Shown here piece after piece: positions 41,860 through 50,522 of a stretch of DNA of 64,000 nucleotides (position 1 is its first letter; each line of letters begins with the position of its first letter). The DNA comes from SHZI01 sp031409515 (GTDB lineage: Bacteria > Pseudomonadota > Gammaproteobacteria > Steroidobacterales > GCA-2729495). The DNA lies in the NCBI GenBank assembly GCA_031409515.1, contig JANNXJ010000056.1, positions 82,767 through 146,766 on the forward strand, in the 5' to 3' direction. Under the pieces are notes generated by a model. The model saw only the letters and a list, made by a program, of their open reading frames with translations. It was not told the DNA's origin and searched no databases. A program made the position numbers and the translations under genes.

Positions 41860-43419
41860 TCAGACGAGTTTCGCTGGCGGTGCCGTCTGAAAGACGCGGC
41901 CCATGTACTCGTTCAGGTCCTGCGTCACCTCCGCTGCCGTCTCGGGACCGACACCGGCCAGGGTCTTGGCCAGCTGCATCTTGAACTCCAGCTGCATCTG
42001 GCGGCCGATCTGGATCCGCTGGGCCTGGGGTGACCCCGCACCGTGCATGGACTCCGTGAGGTAGCCGACGGCATTCCGGCCCAGCGTCATGTTTTCGATG
42101 AGCCGCAGAATGCGCATCCGGTCTTCGGTAGGAATATCAGCCCGGCCCTGCAGGTACTTGCGGATCAGTGCGCCGACCTCCGGGTGATTGAGATCCTGCT
42201 CGGATGGCAGCGTCACCATGAGACCACCCGCCAGATCCTGGGCGAGGCGGCTGATCTCGTAGGGAAAGCGGGTGACGTGATGCTTGCAGACGTTCGCGAT
42301 CATGTCATCGCAGATGTACACGCCGGACTTCAGCGGGACCGCCTGATAACTGGAGGCAATCCCCGTGGCGTAGATCGTTTCGTTGAGATGCGTCATCTCC
42401 ACGAGCTTGTCCTTGATGTGGGACACCTTGGCCACCCCGTTGTAGTCCGCGACGGTTGCCGCCGCACCGATGAGCACGTCCCCCACGCCGGATTTGCAGA
42501 CGTAGCTGCGGCGATGGTAGGTGGTGAAGCGCTCCACCAGCAGGGCAGCAAACTCCACCTCGCCATCCATGAAGATGTGTTCCCAGGGAATAAAGACATC
42601 GTCGAAGATGATCATCGCTTCCTGCCCGCCGAACTTTTTGTTGCCCGGATCGATCTCCCCGCCCTCCATGCTGCGCGTATCGCAGGACTGGCGCCCATAG
42701 ATGTAGGTGATTCCCGCTGCGTCCACGGGTACGGCGCCGACGATCGCGTAGTCCTTGTCCGCCTTGCCGAGACGCATCGTGGGCATCACGAGCAGCCAGT
42801 GCGCGTTGATGCAGCCGGTCTGGTGGGCCTTGGCTCCTTTCAGGTACACGCCGTCCGCTGTCCGCCGGCTGACGTGCACGAACAGGTCCGGATCGGCCTG
42901 CTCGTGGGGCGCCTTGCTGCGGTCGCCCTTCACATCCGTCATGGCGCCGCCGATCACGTAACCCCGCCGCTGCATCTTGGTGACGAAACTGACGAAGCGC
43001 GCGTGATAGGGCGTTGCGTGCTTTTCGTCCACCTCGAAGGTGACGGAGTGGAGCGCATTGATGGCATCCATGCCGACGCAGCGCTGGAAGCAGGTGCCTG
43101 TGAGCTGCCCGAGCCGGCGCTGCATCTTGTTCTGCAGAACGAGGTCCTGGGCACTGCCCGCCACGTGCAGAAACCGGTTCACGCGCTCGCCGGTGTAGGG
43201 CGACAGCACGGTGCCCAGTTCCGGATTGCGGACCGCCAGGTCGTAGGTCTCGGCCACGGCGTTGATGGACGGCCGGATCATCGGGTGATCGACCGGCTCC
43301 GCCACCAGCTCGCCAAACAGAAATACCCGGAGCTGCCGGCCCCGCAGGCTCTCCAGGTACTCAGCCCCCGTCTTTATAGGCGTCACAACTTCCGGTATGA
43401 CTGCACTAGCTTTAGTTGC
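41860..43419 (-). CDS. 4-hydroxybutyryl-CoA dehydratase-like flavoprotein (HpaB family)
   Basis: FAD enzyme of the 4-hydroxyphenylacetate-3-hydroxylase superfamily whose sequence follows 4-hydroxybutyryl-CoA dehydratase/vinylacetyl-CoA isomerase (AbfD) closely: TCFQRCVGMDAINA (the Cys-x3-Cys cluster ligands), GAKAHQTGCIN, IYGRQSCDTRSMEGG, FGGQEAMIIFD, ERFTTYHRRSYVCK and TESMHGAGSPQAQRI. It would bind [4Fe-4S] plus FAD and dehydrate a hydroxyacyl-CoA. The His-to-Cys spacing in YHRRSYVCK is one residue shorter than in the clostridial enzyme as I recall it. I prefer the TTG at 43419, behind GGAG; the frame is open to 43533, and GTG at 43386 would match the AbfD N-terminus best. The upstream part has rare codons and is AT-rich. 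Confidence 0.85.
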   Translation of the reverse strand, partial: ATKASAVIPEVVTPIKTGAEYLESLRGRQLRVFLFGELVAEPVDHPMIRPSINAVAETYDLAVRNPELGTVLSPYTGERVNRFLHVAGSAQDLVLQNKMQRRLGQLTGTCFQRCVGMDAINALHSVTFEVDEKHATPYHARFVSFVTKMQRRGYVIGGAMTDVKGDRSKAPHEQADPDLFVHVSRRTADGVYLKGAKAHQTGCINAHWLLVMPTMRLGKADKDYAIVGAVPVDAAGITYIYGRQSCDTRSMEGGEIDPGNKKFGGQEAMIIFDDVFIPWEHIFMDGEVEFAALLVERFTTYHRRSYVCKSGVGDVLIGAAATVADYNGVAKVSHIKDKLVEMTHLNETIYATGIASSYQAVPLKSGVYICDDMIANVCKHHVTRFPYEISRLAQDLAGGLMVTLPSEQDLNHPEVGALIRKYLQGRADIPTEDRMRILRLIENMTLGRNAVGYLTESMHGAGSPQAQRIQIGRQMQLEFKMQLAKTLAGVGPETAAEVTQDLNEYMGRVFQTAPPAKLV

Positions 43420-43554
43420 CAAGTTACTGAACTCCAAGAGATTAAGTATGGGGTCCCGGCTCAGGGTTTGGCCCGGACCAAGGCTTACTCTAGCACCGCC
43501 GCGCTGGCCAAAGGCTGCCGCTAGACTAGCCACCGGATCCAGCGGACGGACCTG

Positions 43555-43872
43555 ATGACTGAACGGCGCTGCTACATGATTATCCTGGCGGAGATTAACG
43601 ACCGGGAGCGCTTTATGGCCGACTACGCCCGCGTCGTACCCGACCTGGTGAGGCAGTTCGGGGGTCGCTACGTCGTCCGCGGCTCGGGCGGGATGTTCCT
43701 CGAAGGCGGCTGGTGCGACAGCCCCAGCGCACTGATATCGGAGTGGCCCAGCCGGGAAGACGCCCTGCGCTTCTGGAACTCACCCGAGTACGTGGCGGCG
43801 AAGCAGCTGCGCGAGGGCACGGGCCGCTTCGAGATTTTGCTGATCGACTCGCCCGCCTGGAGCCCGACGTGA
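43555..43872 (+). CDS. DUF1330 family protein
   Basis: 105-residue dimeric alpha-beta-barrel protein of the DUF1330 type: a ferredoxin-like fold start (YMIILAEINDRERFMADYARVVP), central FGGRYVVRGSGG and WPSREDALRFWNSPEY. Function unknown. Its TGA overlaps the GTG start of the next membrane-protein gene; it is divergent from the dehydratase-like gene. Confidence 0.85.
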   Translation: MTERRCYMIILAEINDRERFMADYARVVPDLVRQFGGRYVVRGSGGMFLEGGWCDSPSALISEWPSREDALRFWNSPEYVAAKQLREGTGRFEILLIDSPAWSPT

Positions 43873-44249
43873 ACACCCGCTGCATCAGCCTGCCTCTGTT
43901 TGGCCTCTACTCCTTTGCCAGCTTCCTGCACTTTGCCCATAACGGGCTGCAGCTCGCTGACTATCCCAACATGCCCCGGTGGATCACCCCGTCGGGCGTC
44001 TTCGGCACCTGGCTCGCCATTGCCGCCGTGGGAGTGTGTGGCTATGTGCTCATCCGCCTTGGCTACCAGGTTACGGGTCTGTTATTTCTGACCCTGTATG
44101 CGATCGCCGGACTGGACGGGCTGGCGCACTACGCCCTCGCACCCATTCATGAACATTCCTTCGCAATGAACTTCACGATCGGGTTTGAGGTGTTAACCGC
44201 CACGCTCCTACTGATAGCGATCGCGCGGATGCCGCGGTCGCAGTCATGA
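43869..44249 (+). CDS. small polytopic membrane protein
   Basis: 126 residues with about four membrane helices (LPLFGLYSFASFLHFAHNGLQL, WLAIAAVGVCGYVLI, VTGLLFLTLYAIAGLDGLAHY, FEVLTATLLLIAIA). His residues fall within or next to the helices. I recognise no family. GTG at 43869 gives a four-base overlap with the DUF1330 stop, supporting coupled expression. Confidence 0.72.
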   Translation: MNTRCISLPLFGLYSFASFLHFAHNGLQLADYPNMPRWITPSGVFGTWLAIAAVGVCGYVLIRLGYQVTGLLFLTLYAIAGLDGLAHYALAPIHEHSFAMNFTIGFEVLTATLLLIAIARMPRSQS

Positions 44250-44354
44250 GGAGGTGACCCCGGGCAGGCTGCAATTATGTGCAATGTGCGGTGGGACGCT
44301 AATTGTTGATGCTAGTTTAATAATTCCTGAATAGTCCGGGCCCACTCTCGACCC

Positions 44355-46814
44355 ATGCCTCACGTCCAAATGCTATTGCAGTGGTCCCGGATCGCTGTTG
44401 CGATCATCGCGCTGGTGACGTGTACCGCTTCGTGGCCGGGCGATCTGGACAGCGACGGCTTCACCGACGCCACAGACAACTGCACCCTGAGTGCCAACGT
44501 CAGCCAGCTGGACACGAACGGCGACGGGATTGGCAACCGCTGCGACCCCGACTTCAATAACAACGGCATCGTCGACTCCCAGGACGGTGCGCTACTGAAA
44601 GCAGCGTTCGGCTCTGCTGCCTTTCCGGACCGGGACCTGAACGGCAATGGCCTCGTGGACTCCCAGGACGGTGCCCTGCTGAAGTCCTGGTTCGGCAAAG
44701 CGCCAGGGCCCTATGCCGCTGCCACAGGACTGAACGCCCGCCCCAGCAATACCACCTGCATCGCGCCGCCGCGCCCCGATGGCAACGCCACGGTGTCCAC
44801 GGTCCAGCCGTTTCCGACCCTTCCCTCCCTGTCGCAGCCGGTCAAGATCCTCCAGGCGCCCGGTGATGCGTCCCGGTGGTTCGTCCTCGAGAAGACGGGC
44901 CGGGTCCGGGTTTTTAGCGTCAGCAATCCAGCAGTGGTCACAACCTGGCTCGACTTCTCGGCGCTGGTCAATGCCAGCGGGGAAGGCGGATTGCTGGGCA
45001 TGGCCTTCCACCCCAGCTACCCGACGGTTCGGGAAGTCTTCGTGTCGTACACCGGGGATCCCGGCAGTGCGCTGGTGTCCAAGGTCTCCCGCGTCATCCT
45101 GGACAACGTGACCACGCCATCGGTCACGACCCGGCAGATTCTGGTGACCATCAGCCAGCCCGCTGACTACCACAAGGGCGGCGATATTGCCTTTGGCACT
45201 GACGGCTACCTGTATTTGGGGCTGGGCGATGGTGGCGAAGCCAACGACCCCGCCGGCTATGCCCAGAACAACACGCGTCTGCTCGGCAAGATGCTCCGCA
45301 TCAATGTCGTCAACGTCGCGCACCCCGTGCCGGGTTACCTGATCCCGGCGAACAACCCCTTCGCGGCCAATCCGAAGTGCGGTCCGGCGGCGAACGCGGC
45401 GAACTGCCCGGAAATCTATGCGAGCGGCTTCCGCAATCCCTGGCGGTGGAGTTTCGACCGGCCGACGGGCGAACTCTGGGCTGGCGACGTCGGCGAGGGC
45501 GAACGCGAGGAAGTCGACCGCATTGAGTTGGGCGGCAACTACGGCTGGAACTGCCGGGAAGGTCTCCTGCCGGGACCCGCAAGCTGCGCGACCCTCGGAC
45601 TGACAGATCCCGTTAGCGATTACGCTCACGACAATGGCAACGTCTCGATCACCGGTGGCTATGTGTATCGGGGCACGGCGATTCCGGCGCTCCGCGGCCG
45701 GTACGTCTTCGCGGATTACGGCTCCGGCCGCATCTGGGCACTGGAAGACGACGGCCAGGGTGGCTACAGCAATGACCAGCTCATCGATACGCCCTTTAAC
45801 ATCGCAGCGTTTGGCCTCGGTGAGGACGGGGAACTGTACTTCACCGATGTCGAGAGTGGCCTGATCCACCGGCTAAGTCCGGCTGCGGGAGGTACCCCTG
45901 ACACCATACCCCTGTCGCTCGCCGCCACCGGCTGCGTCGCGTCGGCCAATCCCACGCTGCCCGCCACCGGGGTCATTCCCTACGCGGTGAATGCCCAGTT
46001 CTGGTCCGATGGCTCGACGAAGCAGCGGTACTTCGCCATACCGAATGGCACGACGGTCACCCTGAATGCCGCCAACGATTTCGATTTCCCGACAGGTTCG
46101 GTTCTGATGAAGTCGCTACGGCTGGCCGGCCAGCTGATCGAAACCCGGCTTCTCATGCGCCATCCGGACGGCGTGTGGGCGGGGTATACCTACGAATGGA
46201 ATGTCGCGCAGACGGCTGCCACCCGCGTGATCGGTGGCAAGACGCGGCAGGTGAGCGGGCAGACCTGGATCTACCCGAGTGAAGGCGAATGCATGCAGTG
46301 CCATACCTCGGCGGCAGGGTTCTCGCTGGGCCCTGAGACGGCTCAGCTGAACGGGCACATGATTTATCCCGACACCAACCGCACGGCGAACCAGCTGGCA
46401 AGTCTCGCGGCTATCGGCGTGTTTAGCGCCGCATTGCCGGCGCCGCCAGGCAGTTTGCCGGTCCTCGTGGATCCGACGGACGCCACCCAGACCCTGGACA
46501 AGCGGGCTCGCGCCTGGCTGCACACGAACTGCGCCCAGTGCCACCAGCCGGGTGGGCTCACACCCTCCCCCATGGACCTGCGCTACTCCACGCCGCTCGC
46601 CGCAACGCTGGTGTGCAATGTGGCTCCCCAGTCCGGAAGTCTGGGCATTGCCGATGCCCGACTGATTGCGCCGGGCAACGCGGCACGGTCGGTGGTCATC
46701 GCCCGGGCCAACCGCCGGGACTCCCTGGGAATGCCACCACTGGCTTCGAGCCTCGTGGACACCAGCGGTATCAGTCTGCTGACCGCCTGGATCAACAGCC
46801 TCAGCGGGTGCTAG
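44355..46814 (+). CDS. secreted PQQ-type sugar dehydrogenase fused to Ca-binding repeats and diheme cytochrome c
   Basis: 819 residues in three parts. After a signal peptide (AVAIIALVTCTASWPG) come calcium-binding repeats resembling thrombospondin-3/dockerin units (DLDSDGFTDATDNC, DTNGDGIGNRCDPD, then two NGNGLVDSQDGALLK-like units, ~residues 28-115). Residues ~145-505 are a glucose/sorbosone dehydrogenase propeller (GGLLGMAFHPSY, YHKGGDIAFGTDGYLYLGLGDGG, GFRNPWRWSFDRPTGELW). The rest is an SO2930-type cytochrome region with two CxxCH heme sites (CMQCH and CAQCH). Electrons from sugar or alcohol oxidation could pass directly to the fused hemes in the periplasm. Confidence 0.9.
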   Translation: MPHVQMLLQWSRIAVAIIALVTCTASWPGDLDSDGFTDATDNCTLSANVSQLDTNGDGIGNRCDPDFNNNGIVDSQDGALLKAAFGSAAFPDRDLNGNGLVDSQDGALLKSWFGKAPGPYAAATGLNARPSNTTCIAPPRPDGNATVSTVQPFPTLPSLSQPVKILQAPGDASRWFVLEKTGRVRVFSVSNPAVVTTWLDFSALVNASGEGGLLGMAFHPSYPTVREVFVSYTGDPGSALVSKVSRVILDNVTTPSVTTRQILVTISQPADYHKGGDIAFGTDGYLYLGLGDGGEANDPAGYAQNNTRLLGKMLRINVVNVAHPVPGYLIPANNPFAANPKCGPAANAANCPEIYASGFRNPWRWSFDRPTGELWAGDVGEGEREEVDRIELGGNYGWNCREGLLPGPASCATLGLTDPVSDYAHDNGNVSITGGYVYRGTAIPALRGRYVFADYGSGRIWALEDDGQGGYSNDQLIDTPFNIAAFGLGEDGELYFTDVESGLIHRLSPAAGGTPDTIPLSLAATGCVASANPTLPATGVIPYAVNAQFWSDGSTKQRYFAIPNGTTVTLNAANDFDFPTGSVLMKSLRLAGQLIETRLLMRHPDGVWAGYTYEWNVAQTAATRVIGGKTRQVSGQTWIYPSEGECMQCHTSAAGFSLGPETAQLNGHMIYPDTNRTANQLASLAAIGVFSAALPAPPGSLPVLVDPTDATQTLDKRARAWLHTNCAQCHQPGGLTPSPMDLRYSTPLAATLVCNVAPQSGSLGIADARLIAPGNAARSVVIARANRRDSLGMPPLASSLVDTSGISLLTAWINSLSGC

Positions 46815-47566
46815 CGACTCATCCGGGTCAGGTGGACGTGGTGCTGGTAGTGGTCCGCCCGGTACCAGGCCACCAGCCGCTCGACCGGCCGCCGCCGGCT
46901 GTCAAAGACCATCAACCGGATATGCACCAGGGGCGCGCCCACCGCGGTACCCAGTAGTCCGGCGAGACGCGCGTCAGCCAGAGTGGCGGTAATGACCTGG
47001 TCGCCGGAGGCGATATCGACGCCCTTGCGCTCGAGCAGCGTCAGCATCGGGCTGTCGTTGAGTTCCTTGAGGTCAAAGCGCACGTCCAGTGCGGCGGGGA
47101 CGTAGGTGACCACGTAGCCGATGGGCTCCTTCTCCAGCAACCGCACGTGGGAAGCGCGCTGCACCCGGGCACCCGGAGCCAGCTGCAGGTCCTTCCGGGT
47201 TTCCGCATCCGCCTCCAGTTCCTGAACCTCTGCGCGGGCGACCCGGGTGTTCCGTCCCAGCCGCTGCACCTTGCGCAACAACTGTTCCATGTCACCGAGG
47301 ACGGGCGCATCGGCAAGGTCATCCACGACAAAGGTGCCGCGCCCCGCCTGCCGGGTAACCAGTTCTTCATCCACCAGCATGTCCACGGCCTTGCGGATCG
47401 TGATGCGGGACAACCCGAAGAGGTCGCCCAGTTCGCTTTCCGTCGGCAGGCGCTGGCCAGGCTTGTAGGTGCCCTGGTAGATCCAGTCCCGGATCGCGGA
47501 GTACACCTGGATGTACCGGGGGCTGCGCATTGCGTGGTCGGGCGCTGCTTTGCGCTGCCGGACCAC
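46811..47566 (-). CDS. GntR-family regulator (HutC/UTRA subfamily)
   Basis: 251 residues: winged helix-turn-helix (YIQVYSAIRDWIYQGTYKPG, then LPTESELGDLFGLSRITIRKAVDML, split here for brevity) and a C-terminal UTRA ligand domain (VGAPLVHIRLMVFD, AWYRADHYQHHVHL). It is divergent from the nitrilase-like gene and is its probable regulator; a palindrome lies between them. Confidence 0.92.
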   Translation of the reverse strand: MVRQRKAAPDHAMRSPRYIQVYSAIRDWIYQGTYKPGQRLPTESELGDLFGLSRITIRKAVDMLVDEELVTRQAGRGTFVVDDLADAPVLGDMEQLLRKVQRLGRNTRVARAEVQELEADAETRKDLQLAPGARVQRASHVRLLEKEPIGYVVTYVPAALDVRFDLKELNDSPMLTLLERKGVDIASGDQVITATLADARLAGLLGTAVGAPLVHIRLMVFDSRRRPVERLVAWYRADHYQHHVHLTRMSR

Positions 47567-47594
47567 GCTCAGGTGCTCCCCAGTCGTTCGGCGA

Positions 47595-47608
47595 GATGTA
47601 TTAACATC
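47595..47608. promoter_or_regulatory. candidate GntR operator
   Basis: GATGT-ATTA-ACATC, an inverted repeat with five-base arms, lies between the divergent GntR and nitrilase-like genes, in a local AT-rich patch. Position and size fit a GntR operator; function is inferred. Confidence 0.5.
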
Positions 47609-47654
47609 ATGACCACATCATAGCCCCAACCCAGCCAGGCCAGAGATCAGACCC

Positions 47655-48716
47655 ATGAGCAACACCCCCTTAGAACCGATGGTCCGCGCCGACGGCACCT
47701 ACCCAACCATTCCCCTGCGCCAGGAGGCTATAACTGCTGCCGTGGTGCAGACCCGCGTCCAGGGCATCAATGGCGCCAACCCGGGTCCGGACCTGAAGCG
47801 CAACCTCGACTACTTTCTGGAATGCATCGATATTGCCCAGAGCTCCGGCGGGCGCAGCGACCTGCTGCTGTTTCACGAGTTCCCGATCACGGGCTTCTCC
47901 GAGTGGACTCGCGACCAGCACTACAACCTGGCGATCGAGGTTCCGGGCCCCGAGACGGAAGAGGTGGCGAAGCGGGCCAAGAAGTACAACTGCTACATCG
48001 TCTTCGGCACCTACGCGAAAGATCCGAAGAACTGGCCGGGCCACATCCTGCACCTGATGATCATGGTCAAGCCGGACGGCACCATCGTTCAGCACTGGAA
48101 ACAGCGCAATGTGCGGGGCATGTTTCCGGGTGGCGAGCAGTACACGTCGGTGATCTACGACGTCTACGACCGCTTTGTCGAGATGTACGGGCTGGACGCG
48201 GTGATCCCGGTGGAGCGCACGGACATCGGCAACATCGCGATGTCGGCGGTTCAGTTCGAACCGGAACTATTCCGCTGCATGGCCTTCAAGGGCGCCGAGA
48301 TCATCTGCCGCGTGGCGACTGGTGGCTTCGAATTCGACGACATGCGGCTCACCTCCTACCACAACAGCCTGTACACGCTGATCTGCAACAACTCGGTCAG
48401 CACCCAGGGCCGCAATCCGGGCTTCTTCGAGGAAGCCTCCTTCGGCGGTTCGGGCCGCTCGGCCATCTTTGCCCCCCGGGGGCTTGAACTGTGCAAGGCC
48501 GGACCCTTTGAGACCCGCGAACTGGCCCGGATACCGATTGGCGAGTTTCGCGCCCGGCACCGTATTCCCGATCTGCACTTAAGCCTCTACAAGCCGGTCT
48601 TCGACCAGTACCAGGCGCGCTACGCGCCAGGTGGATATCTCGAGTACATGCCCAAGGACAAGCGGGACGCGTTCCGCTACTTCCAGGAGCGCGCCCGCTG
48701 GACCCACTACTGGTAG
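47655..48716 (+). CDS. nitrilase-superfamily protein with Ser in place of catalytic Cys
   Basis: 353-residue carbon-nitrogen hydrolase fold, nearest in appearance to aliphatic amidases. The Glu (FHEFPITGF, Glu75) and Lys (QHWKQRN, Lys149) of the catalytic triad are in place. At the nucleophile position, aligned on the conserved PE(L/I)(F/W)R...KGAE segment, the sequence reads MSAVQFEPELFR, so Ser197 (TCG) stands where amidases have Cys. It may be non-hydrolytic, use Ser, or bind an amide ligand. It is divergent from a GntR regulator. Confidence 0.85.
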   Translation: MSNTPLEPMVRADGTYPTIPLRQEAITAAVVQTRVQGINGANPGPDLKRNLDYFLECIDIAQSSGGRSDLLLFHEFPITGFSEWTRDQHYNLAIEVPGPETEEVAKRAKKYNCYIVFGTYAKDPKNWPGHILHLMIMVKPDGTIVQHWKQRNVRGMFPGGEQYTSVIYDVYDRFVEMYGLDAVIPVERTDIGNIAMSAVQFEPELFRCMAFKGAEIICRVATGGFEFDDMRLTSYHNSLYTLICNNSVSTQGRNPGFFEEASFGGSGRSAIFAPRGLELCKAGPFETRELARIPIGEFRARHRIPDLHLSLYKPVFDQYQARYAPGGYLEYMPKDKRDAFRYFQERARWTHYW

Positions 48717-48755
48717 AGTCTGCGGCTGATGTCGGACGGTGGGGCGTAACGACAG

Positions 48756-49466
48756 ATGATCAAGGCACGGACCAGGCTGACGGCAGCCAGTACCCAGACG
48801 CGGGAGCACATCCTGCTGGCCGGGGAGCGGCTGTTTGCTGAACAGGGCTTTGACAATGTCTCCCTGCGCCAGATCAATACAGCCGCCGGCCAGCGCAATT
48901 CTTCGGCGTCCCACTACCACTTCGGGTCCAAGGAAGCGCTGATCAAGGCCATCTATGCGTACCGGATGGAGCGTCTCAACGTCCGGCGCAATCAACTGCT
49001 GGCGCAGCTGCCCGCCGGCGACGCCCCCCGGCCAGTGGTCGCGATGATCGAGATCCTGATCTACCCGATGGTGGAGGAAGTCGAGGGCTCGGAGGGCGGC
49101 CGTAACTGCATTCAGTTCCTGTCCCAGCTCTTCAGCCACCCAATGATGAATCTGGTGGATATGTGGCGCAGTCAGTTCGGCGAAAGCGTCGGCCGGATCT
49201 ACTACGAGCTGCGCACAACCCTGTCCCATATTCCGGATGAAGTGTTTGGCCCGCGCTTCGGCCTCATGTGGCTCCTGGCGGTGAACGCGCTGGCTGATCG
49301 GGAAAGGCTCAGCAGCACGACGGTCGGCACGGTGTCTTCGGCCCTCCCCGTGCTCTATGTCAGCAATCTGGTGGACACGCTCGCCGGGCTCATTTCCGCC
49401 CCAGTCTCTGCCTCGACCCAGGCCGAGATTCTCGAGTTGCGCTCCGGGGGCCAGCGGCTCACATGA
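48756..49466 (+). CDS. TetR-family transcriptional regulator
   Basis: 236 residues. The N-terminal HTH covers about residues 15-65 (TREHILLAGERLFAEQGFDNVSL, then RNSSASHYHFGSKEALI). The C-terminal domain resembles the larger ligand pockets of the family but gives no ligand hint. Its TGA overlaps the aldo-keto reductase ATG, so they are co-expressed. Confidence 0.9.
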   Translation: MIKARTRLTAASTQTREHILLAGERLFAEQGFDNVSLRQINTAAGQRNSSASHYHFGSKEALIKAIYAYRMERLNVRRNQLLAQLPAGDAPRPVVAMIEILIYPMVEEVEGSEGGRNCIQFLSQLFSHPMMNLVDMWRSQFGESVGRIYYELRTTLSHIPDEVFGPRFGLMWLLAVNALADRERLSSTTVGTVSSALPVLYVSNLVDTLAGLISAPVSASTQAEILELRSGGQRLT

Positions 49467-50416
49467 GACTGCGCAACCTGGGCTCGTCGAACCTGGCGAT
49501 CTCGCCCATCGGCGTCGGCTGCATGAACTTCGGCTCGATGTGCGACCAGGCGGCCACCGATGCCATCGTGAGCACGGCCTTTGACCTCGGGGTGAACTTC
49601 TTCGACGTGGCTGACATCTATGGCGGTGCCATGAACCGCTCCGAGGCCATGCTGGGCAAGGCACTCGGTAACCGACGCCATGCGGCCATCGTGGCGACCA
49701 AGTTCGGTGCCAAGCTGGGGGGCGGTGGCGGCGCAGCCCCGGGTGGTGGGTCGGCGGACTACATCGCCAGGGCCGTCGAGGCCAGCCTGGCGAGCCTCGG
49801 CACCGACTACATCGACCTGTACCAGCATCATTTTCCCGACGCCGGCACGCCTGTGGAAGAAACACTGCGCGCCCTGGATGGCCTTGTCCAGCAGGGCAAG
49901 GTCCGGCACATCGGCTGCTCCAACTACACGGGCCCGATGCTAAGCGCAGCCTTGGAGGTTTCCAGCCGTCTCAATCTCACGCCCTTCGTGGCCGCCCAGA
50001 ACCGCTACAGCCTGCTGACGCGGGACATCGAAAAAGACCTGGTGCCGGTGTGCCTGACCCACAGAGTCGGCGTGCTCCCCTACTTCCCGCTGGAGAGCGG
50101 CCTGCTGTCCGGCAAGTACCGCAAGGGCCAGCCGCTCCCGGAAGGCTCCCGGTTCGCCAAGTGGCGGGGTGGCGGGAGCTTCGCATCGGAGGCCCGCTAC
50201 GAGATCGTCGAGCGACTGGCCACCTACGGTGACGCCCGGGGAAGGAACGTGCTCGATCTGGCCATCGGCTGGCTGGTGGCCCAACCCGCCGTCGCGAGTG
50301 TGATTGCCGGCGTCACCCGGCCCGAGCAACTGGTGCAGAACGTGGCTGCGGGGAGCTGGGGGCCGGGCGCGGAAGAACTGGCCGCGATCTGGAGCATAGC
50401 CGCCGGCCAGGGTTGA
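49463..50416 (+). CDS. aldo/keto reductase
   Basis: 317-residue NADPH-dependent TIM-barrel oxidoreductase. The catalytic tetrad is visible: Asp and Tyr in FDVADIYGG, Lys in VATKFGAKL and His in LYQHHFPD; the C-terminal cofactor end shows VIAGVTRPEQL. Carbonyl substrate unknown. Coupled to the TetR gene (4-base overlap). Confidence 0.93.
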   Translation: MRLRNLGSSNLAISPIGVGCMNFGSMCDQAATDAIVSTAFDLGVNFFDVADIYGGAMNRSEAMLGKALGNRRHAAIVATKFGAKLGGGGGAAPGGGSADYIARAVEASLASLGTDYIDLYQHHFPDAGTPVEETLRALDGLVQQGKVRHIGCSNYTGPMLSAALEVSSRLNLTPFVAAQNRYSLLTRDIEKDLVPVCLTHRVGVLPYFPLESGLLSGKYRKGQPLPEGSRFAKWRGGGSFASEARYEIVERLATYGDARGRNVLDLAIGWLVAQPAVASVIAGVTRPEQLVQNVAAGSWGPGAEELAAIWSIAAGQG

Positions 50417-50432
50417 TACTCAAGGTCATCGA

Positions 50433-50464
50433 TGTCGACAAAATAGAATTACCTGTCGACAAAA
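50433..50464. promoter_or_regulatory. paired palindromic operators upstream of TonB receptor
   Basis: TGTCGACAAAA occurs twice (50433-50443 and 50454-50464), 21 bp apart. Each contains the perfect 8-bp palindrome TGTCGACA. The region between is AT-rich with TAGAAT. Two dyads separated by two helical turns, 59 bp before the receptor ATG, suggest a dimer-of-dimers regulator, plausibly the adjacent TetR. Confidence 0.6.
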
Positions 50465-50522
50465 CCCCGGGGTTCGTCTAGATTGCCTCCCTGCCTAGTT
50501 CTGGTCGGGGGGCCGGGGAATC

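Noticed and set aside
41860..43419. Name 4-hydroxyphenylacetate 3-monooxygenase
   Set aside because: The Cys-x3-Cys cluster ligands and long matches to 4-hydroxybutyryl-CoA dehydratase do not fit a flavin hydroxylase.
42043..43524. 493-codon open frame on the plus strand, antisense to the dehydratase-like gene
   Set aside because: Its translation is rich in H, R and V without any fold signature; it mirrors codon bias of the minus-strand gene, which has strong family motifs.
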